From the NCBI GenBank assembly GCA_021827245.1, contig JAKAWN010000101.1:1-17562 (forward strand): a stretch of 17,562 nt of DNA, written 5' to 3'. Shown here one piece after another: positions 12,751 through 17,562 of this stretch (position 1 is its first letter; each line of letters begins with the position of its first letter). Below the pieces are notes generated by a model. That model had not been told where the DNA came from. It searched no databases and was given only the letters and a program-made list of their open reading frames with translations. Position numbers and translations under genes: made by a program. This stretch comes from Acidobacteriota bacterium (lineage in GTDB: Bacteria; Acidobacteriota; Terriglobia; UBA7540).

Positions 12751-14940
12751 GTGCAATGGCAGAGTGCTGCGGCGTTCTTGCAAGAATTGGGGCATGTGAA
12801 CACTAAAACGAAGTCAGCAATTCAAACTTTGCGCCGACTGGCGGAGACATACGGGATTCAATCGTCATATGAGAACATCCTGGACGGACGCCGGCGTCAG
12901 GCGTCTCCCGAAGTGCTGGTGGCTGTGCTCCGGGCGCTGGGTGCTCCTTTGGAAAGTCCAAAGGATGCATCCCGTGCCTTGCGTGAACGCCGGCAGCAGA
13001 TTTTCAGGCGAGGTCCCGAGCCAGTGACGGTGGCATGGGATGGGCGAGGAGCAAAAATCAAGTTGCGGCTTCCCGCGAGCCAGGCGACGCGGACATGGCA
13101 CTGCACACTGAGGCTGGAAAACGACGAAGAGCAGAGTTGGGAGATCAGGCCGGGGCGCGCGGACTCTGTTTCGCCGGTGAAAAGGGTCGCGGTAGAGGGC
13201 AATCTCTATTGGGAGATGGAAATGCGAGTACCGCACGTTCTCCCTTTGGGGTACCACACCCTGACCGTCGAAGCAGGAAAGCGGCTTTACCAGTCCCTGG
13301 TGATCTCCGCGCCGCTGAAGGCCTTTGTGGGTTCCGGCAAAAGCGTGGAGAAGTCCTGGGGCGTGTTCATTCCTGTTTACGCTTTGCGGTCCGATTCAAA
13401 CTGGGGCGTTGGAGACTTTGGCGATCTGACCGCGTTGATGGAATGGGTTCACGAACGCGGAGGTCCGTTGGTCGGGACGCTCCCGCTGCTGGCATCTTTC
13501 CTGGACGAGCCCTTTGACCCCAGCCCCTATTCACCCGTAAGCCGCCTGTTCTGGAACGAACTTTTTCTGGACATGAGCAGAGTTCCGGAGATGGAGCATT
13601 GCCCCGAGGCGAGGGATTTCGTGGCGTCCAGTGATTTCCAGGCGGCGCGAAAAGAGTTGGAGTCGCATGTGCTTGTCGATTACCGGCGGGCGATGGCACT
13701 GAAGCGGAAGGCGCTCGAACCTCTTGCCCATACAATTTTTGACCGGCCTTCAGCCCGCCAGGAGGAGTTTTTCCGCTATGTTGACTCCCATCCGAATCTG
13801 AAGGATTACGCGCAGTTCCGGGCCACTTGCGATCGCCGGCGCGCCTCCTGGTGGACATGGCCTCGTCCGCTGCGGGACGGGACCTTAAGCAGCGACGACT
13901 ACGATTTGGGCGCCATGCGCTATCACCTGTATGTCCAGTGGCTTGCCGAGCAACAGATTTCCAGCTTTGCCAAAGGCTGCGACACCAACGGCGAAGGATT
14001 GTATCTGGACTTGCCGCTGGGAGTGAACTCGGACGGATATGATGTGTGGCGTGAGCGGCCTCTGTTCGTGCTGGATGCCAGCGCCGGTTCGCCGCCGGAT
14101 GCTTTCTTCACCAAGGGCCAGAGTTGGGGTTTCCCGCCGATGCACCCCGGAAAAATCCGGGAGGAAGGATATACTTATCTCCGTAAGGCGCTCCAGCATC
14201 ATCTTGCTCATGCGTGTGTTCTACGAATTGATCATGTGATGGGATTGCATCGCCTGTTCTGGGTTCCCAAGGGATTTGAGCCCCGCGACGGCGCCTATGT
14301 GCGTTATCCGGCAGAGGAAATGTACGCGATCCTGGCGCTGGAGTCTGTCAGGAATAGAGCGCTCATTGTGGGCGAAGACCTGGGGACGGTTCCCGGTTAT
14401 GTCCGGCCGGCGCTGGCGCGCCACAAGGTACAGCGGATGTACGTGCTGCAGTTTGAGGCCGCGCCTGATGAGAAGAATCCGCTACCGTGCCCCGCGGAAG
14501 ACTCTCTGGCGACGCTCAACACCCACGACATGCCCCCGTTCGCCGCCTTCTGGGAGGGATTGGACGTTCAGGACCGCGTCGACCTTGGACTGCTGGACAA
14601 GGAGGGGGCGATTACTGAGTTGAACAATCGCGGCATGCTGAGAAACGTGCTGACACGGTTCTTGTGTCCGGACGCACGCAACGGACAGAATCCGTCTATC
14701 GTTGACGTCCTGAAGGCGTCGCTGAGATATTTGGGTAGAAGCCGCAACCGGATGGTCATAGTAAATCTTGAGGATTTGTGGTTTGAGAAGCAGCCTCAGA
14801 ACGTTCCCGGAACTTGCGAAGAACGTCCGAACTGGAAGCGAAAGTCGAGATATAGCATCGAGCAAATCACCGGGATGCGTGAAGTAGGAGAAATGCTTGA
14901 GGCGCTCGACAACGCAAGGCGTAGAAAGGAGGTTGGATGA
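12751..14940 (+). CDS. malQ: 4-alpha-glucanotransferase (amylomaltase, GH77)
   Basis: Moves alpha-1,4-glucan segments between chains, releasing glucose or maltose, in the cytoplasm. It is 729 residues from GTG 12751. The N-terminal region (about 22-90) contains [20 protein letters not shown] and [16 protein letters not shown], as in long MalQ enzymes. A beta-sandwich-like segment follows (about 92-190). The GH77 barrel begins near [20 protein letters not shown]. Key motifs are [14 protein letters not shown] (420-433), [16 protein letters not shown] with nucleophile D494, [10 protein letters not shown] with acid/base E542, and [15 protein letters not shown] with D593. An in-frame GTG at 12796 just before [10 protein letters not shown] (codon 16) is an equally credible start; the first 15 residues look non-conserved. 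The stop overlaps the glgB start (ATGA), implying coupled translation. It sits between glgE and glgB and may trim or extend short glucans in this route. Confidence 0.93.
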   Translation: MQWQSAAAFLQELGHVNTKTKSAIQTLRRLAETYGIQSSYENILDGRRRQASPEVLVAVLRALGAPLESPKDASRALRERRQQIFRRGPEPVTVAWDGRGAKIKLRLPASQATRTWHCTLRLENDEEQSWEIRPGRADSVSPVKRVAVEGNLYWEMEMRVPHVLPLGYHTLTVEAGKRLYQSLVISAPLKAFVGSGKSVEKSWGVFIPVYALRSDSNWGVGDFGDLTALMEWVHERGGPLVGTLPLLASFLDEPFDPSPYSPVSRLFWNELFLDMSRVPEMEHCPEARDFVASSDFQAARKELESHVLVDYRRAMALKRKALEPLAHTIFDRPSARQEEFFRYVDSHPNLKDYAQFRATCDRRRASWWTWPRPLRDGTLSSDDYDLGAMRYHLYVQWLAEQQISSFAKGCDTNGEGLYLDLPLGVNSDGYDVWRERPLFVLDASAGSPPDAFFTKGQSWGFPPMHPGKIREEGYTYLRKALQHHLAHACVLRIDHVMGLHRLFWVPKGFEPRDGAYVRYPAEEMYAILALESVRNRALIVGEDLGTVPGYVRPALARHKVQRMYVLQFEAAPDEKNPLPCPAEDSLATLNTHDMPPFAAFWEGLDVQDRVDLGLLDKEGAITELNNRGMLRNVLTRFLCPDARNGQNPSIVDVLKASLRYLGRSRNRMVIVNLEDLWFEKQPQNVPGTCEERPNWKRKSRYSIEQITGMREVGEMLEALDNARRRKEVG

Positions 14941-16910
14941 ATATGCCTGAGAATCAACCAAAGCAGGGAGAACGAGCCGCAGGTGAGGCGCTCCCCATGC
15001 ACTACGACGTTTCCATGCTGACGGATGATGATTTGTATCTTTTCAACGAGGGGTCGCACTATCGCCTTTATCAAAAAATGGGAGCGCACCTGCGGAATGT
15101 TGATGGCCAGGATGGCGTGTGTTTTTCAGTGTGGGCACCCAATGCTGAACAGGTCTCGGTGATTGGCGATTTCAACCGCTGGAATAAGCAGAGCCATGTT
15201 TTGCGTCCGCGAGGGGAATCAGGAATCTGGGAAGGCTTTATTCCCGGCCTGCAACGGGGAGATTTGTACAAATTTCACATCGCGTCCCGTTATCATGGAT
15301 ACCACGTCGATAAAACGGACCCCTTTGCCATTTACCGCCAGGTGCCACCGGATACGGCCTCGCGAGTTTGGGATTTGCAGTACGAGTGGGGCGATCTCGA
15401 ATGGATGGAAAACCGCCACAAGCACAATTCCCTCTCAAGCCCACAGTCGATGTATGAAGTGCACCTGGGTTCCTGGGCCCGGGTTCCGGAAGAAGGGAAC
15501 CGGCCGCTGACCTATCGTGAACTCGCCATAAAACTGACCGAATATGTGCTGCGGATGGGCTTCACGCACGTCGAATTTCTTCCTGTCATGGAGCATCCAT
15601 TCACCGGATCGTGGGGCTATCAGACAACCGGCTATTTTGCGCCGACCAGCCGTTACGGAACGCCGCAGGATTTCATGTACCTTGTTGACTATCTGCATCA
15701 GCACGGAATCGGCGTGTACCTGGACTGGGTTCCTTCACACTTTCCAACGGACGAGCACGGCCTGGCTTACTTTGATGGCACGCACCTTTTTGAGCATGCT
15801 GATCCCCGGCAGGGATTCCATCCCGATTGGGGAAGCTACATTTTCAATTATGGCCGCAGTGAGGTGCGGAGCTTCCTGATGAGCAGCGCGCTGATGTGGA
15901 TGGACGTTTACCACGCCGATGGGCTTCGCGTGGATGCAGTCGCTTCCATGCTTTATCTGGATTATTCCCGGAAGGAAGGTGAATGGATTCCCAACCAGTT
16001 TGGCGGGCGCGAGAACCTGGAAGCCATCGACTTTCTTCGCCGTTTCAACACGGACATATACCAGGCGCACCCCGGTGTCCAGACGGTGGCGGAAGAGTCA
16101 ACCGCCTGGCCCATGGTGTCTCGCCCCACGTATGTTGGCGGGCTCGGGTTTGGAATGAAGTGGGACATGGGATGGATGCATGACATGCTCGAATACATGA
16201 GCCAGCAGCCCATCTACAGGAAATACCACCACAATACGGTGACGTTCCGCATGCTCTACGCTTTCACAGAGAATTTTGTGTTGCCGCTGTCTCACGACGA
16301 GGTCGTCCACGGCAAAGGCTCACTGATCGGGAAGATGCCTGGCGATGAGTGGCAGAGGTTTGCCAACCTGCGCCTTCTGCTGGGATTCATGTACGCCCAG
16401 CCCGGAAAGAAATTGCTCTTCATGGGCGGGGAATTCGCGCAAGTGAGAGAATGGACGCACGAGGAGAGCCTGGAATGGCACGTGCTCCAGTTTCCCAACC
16501 ATTCCGGCCTTCAGAAATGGGTTGCGGACCTTAACCAGGTCTACTGTCGCGAGCCGGCACTCTACGAGATCGATTCCGACCCGGCCGGGTTTGAATGGAT
16601 CGATTGCAGCGACAGCGATCAGTCGGTGCTGACATTCATTCGCAAGGGACGTTCAACCGATGACGTTGTTCTCATCGCCTGCAATTTCACTCCTGTCCCG
16701 CGGGTGAACTATCGTATCGGCGTGCCTCGGGGCGGGTACTGGCAGGAAATCGCGAATAGCGATGCGAGCCAATACTGGGGCGGAAACTGGGGCAATATGG
16801 GCGGGGTGGAGGCGACCCCGGTTTCACACCATGGGCGGCCGTGGTCGATATTAGCGACGTTGCCAGCGCTTGCGATTATATTCCTAAAAAGCAAGGGAAA
16901 GCGCGGATGA
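14937..16910 (+). CDS. glgB: 1,4-alpha-glucan branching enzyme
   Basis: Cuts alpha-1,4 chains and rejoins them as alpha-1,6 branches, making glycogen-type polymer. It is 657 residues. The N-terminal CBM48 domain (about 55-145) contains [20 protein letters not shown], and the GH13_9 barrel follows: MYEVHLGSW (172-180), [32 protein letters not shown] with nucleophile D333, [10 protein letters not shown] with acid/base E386, and [13 protein letters not shown] with D454. The C-terminal beta domain ends [14 protein letters not shown]. The ATG at 14937 overlaps the malQ stop, with AAGGAGG at 14926-14932 only four bases away. A second in-frame ATG at 14943 has better spacing and may be the actual start. 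The stop overlaps the treZ start by four bases. All catalytic residues seem present. Confidence 0.97.
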   Translation: MNMPENQPKQGERAAGEALPMHYDVSMLTDDDLYLFNEGSHYRLYQKMGAHLRNVDGQDGVCFSVWAPNAEQVSVIGDFNRWNKQSHVLRPRGESGIWEGFIPGLQRGDLYKFHIASRYHGYHVDKTDPFAIYRQVPPDTASRVWDLQYEWGDLEWMENRHKHNSLSSPQSMYEVHLGSWARVPEEGNRPLTYRELAIKLTEYVLRMGFTHVEFLPVMEHPFTGSWGYQTTGYFAPTSRYGTPQDFMYLVDYLHQHGIGVYLDWVPSHFPTDEHGLAYFDGTHLFEHADPRQGFHPDWGSYIFNYGRSEVRSFLMSSALMWMDVYHADGLRVDAVASMLYLDYSRKEGEWIPNQFGGRENLEAIDFLRRFNTDIYQAHPGVQTVAEESTAWPMVSRPTYVGGLGFGMKWDMGWMHDMLEYMSQQPIYRKYHHNTVTFRMLYAFTENFVLPLSHDEVVHGKGSLIGKMPGDEWQRFANLRLLLGFMYAQPGKKLLFMGGEFAQVREWTHEESLEWHVLQFPNHSGLQKWVADLNQVYCREPALYEIDSDPAGFEWIDCSDSDQSVLTFIRKGRSTDDVVLIACNFTPVPRVNYRIGVPRGGYWQEIANSDASQYWGGNWGNMGGVEATPVSHHGRPWSILATLPALAIIFLKSKGKRG

Positions 16911-17562
16911 ACTTTCCATTGGGCGCAACCTGTCTGGGAGAAGGCCGTTGTCATTTTCTGTTATGGGCTCCCAATGCTGAAAGGGTCGAGGTTCACATTG
17001 TTGAACCCGTTGACCGGGTCATCGCGATGGAACGGCAGGAACGCGGGTATCACCAGGCTTTGGCTGAGGAAGTGGCTCCGGGAACCCTATACTTCTACCG
17101 GCTTGACGGCCAGACGGAAAAACCGGACCCAGCTTCGCATTACCAGCCGGAAGGCGTGCACGGACCGTCCGAAGTGGTTGAACTGGCCTTCACGTGGAAA
17201 GACGGGGGCTGGAGCGGCCTGGATCTGGCCGACTATATAGTTTACGAAATTCACGTCGGGGCCTATTCAGAGCAGGGCACCTTCGAGGCGGTCATCCCTT
17301 ATCTTGACGGGCTCAGAGACCTGGGCATCTCGGCGATCGAACTGATGCCCGTAGCCCAGTTTCCTGGTGACCGGAATTGGGGGTACGACGGGGCCTTCCC
17401 ATTTGCCGTTCAGAACTCCTATGGAGGCCCACCGGGTTTGAAAGCCCTCGTCGAGGCTTGCCACACGCGCGGACTGGCCGTGGTCCTTGACGTTGTTTAC
17501 AACCACCTGGGACCGGAAGGAAACTACCTGGCCCTGTTCGGCCCCTACTTCACCGACCGCTA
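16907..17562 (+). CDS. treZ: Malto-oligosyltrehalose trehalohydrolase, N-terminal part (cut by window end)
   Basis: Releases trehalose from maltooligosyl-trehalose made by TreY from glucan ends. It starts with the ATG that overlaps the glgB stop (ATGA), behind AAGGGAAAG, and runs open to the window edge for 218 codons of the roughly 600 expected. An N-terminal beta domain (residues 1 to about 90; [32 protein letters not shown]) precedes the barrel with [33 protein letters not shown] and [17 protein letters not shown]. These motifs match TreZ more closely than glycogen-debranching or branching enzymes; the [15 protein letters not shown] segment is especially typical. The catalytic Asp and Glu lie beyond the cut and cannot be checked. 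It lies directly downstream of glgB in the same operon, suggesting that polymer breakdown to trehalose is co-regulated with synthesis. treY is a reasonable prediction to the right. Confidence 0.92.
   Translation, partial: MNFPLGATCLGEGRCHFLLWAPNAERVEVHIVEPVDRVIAMERQERGYHQALAEEVAPGTLYFYRLDGQTEKPDPASHYQPEGVHGPSEVVELAFTWKDGGWSGLDLADYIVYEIHVGAYSEQGTFEAVIPYLDGLRDLGISAIELMPVAQFPGDRNWGYDGAFPFAVQNSYGGPPGLKALVEACHTRGLAVVLDVVYNHLGPEGNYLALFGPYFTDR

Noticed and set aside
16974..17240. Small plus-strand open frame within the last gene
   Set aside because: It is out of frame with the TreZ reading frame that starts at 16907 and continues without a stop to the window edge with full family motifs.

Overview
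This window looks like a piece of chromosome from a moderately GC-rich soil or sediment bacterium, most likely an Acidobacteriota member, possibly from a metagenome assembly. That assignment is an inference. It rests on the split biotin carboxylase and carrier genes, the GlgE-type glucan operon, the repeat-rich hypothetical gene with the 'RRKNAQKSTGPRT' start, and the dispersed palindromic repeats. No marker gene in the window settles it. There is no CRISPR array, tRNA, rRNA, transposase or phage gene.

Layout. Positions 1-640 hold the wreck of a ribose-type sugar-binding lipoprotein gene (minus strand). Next is an intact bifunctional (p)ppGpp synthetase/hydrolase (865-3012, plus). A divergent pair follows: ribosomal protein bL28 (3184-3375, minus) and a parvulin-type peptidyl-prolyl isomerase lipoprotein (about 3458-4531, plus). 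A biotin-dependent carboxylase module lies on the minus strand: biotin carboxylase (5201-6715), then the biotin carrier (4552-5097). From about 6716 to 9242 the sequence is accessory and repeat-rich. It holds 'ACACAGAG' repeats, a gene of unknown function whose 3' end runs into repeats, a small coiled-coil gene (8635-8958), and two related copies of a four-arm palindromic element on either side of that small gene. A Tat-exported GH130-like glycosidase gene (9243-10391) is intact except for one in-frame TAG. A short sulfatase-like C-terminal remnant lies just beyond it.

From 10705 to the right edge is a tight plus-strand operon, glgE-malQ-glgB-treZ. It has an 18-bp gap and then two 4-bp ATGA overlaps; treZ is cut by the window end. 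GlgE extends alpha-1,4-glucans from maltose-1-phosphate, GlgB adds branches, MalQ redistributes short glucans, and TreZ releases trehalose from maltooligosyl-trehalose. Together they connect glycogen-like polymer synthesis with trehalose.

The least explained signals are the paired palindromic elements with compensated stem changes, the single-stop GH130 gene, and the hypothetical protein whose coding end dissolves into intergenic repeats. I found no convincing wholly new multi-gene system.
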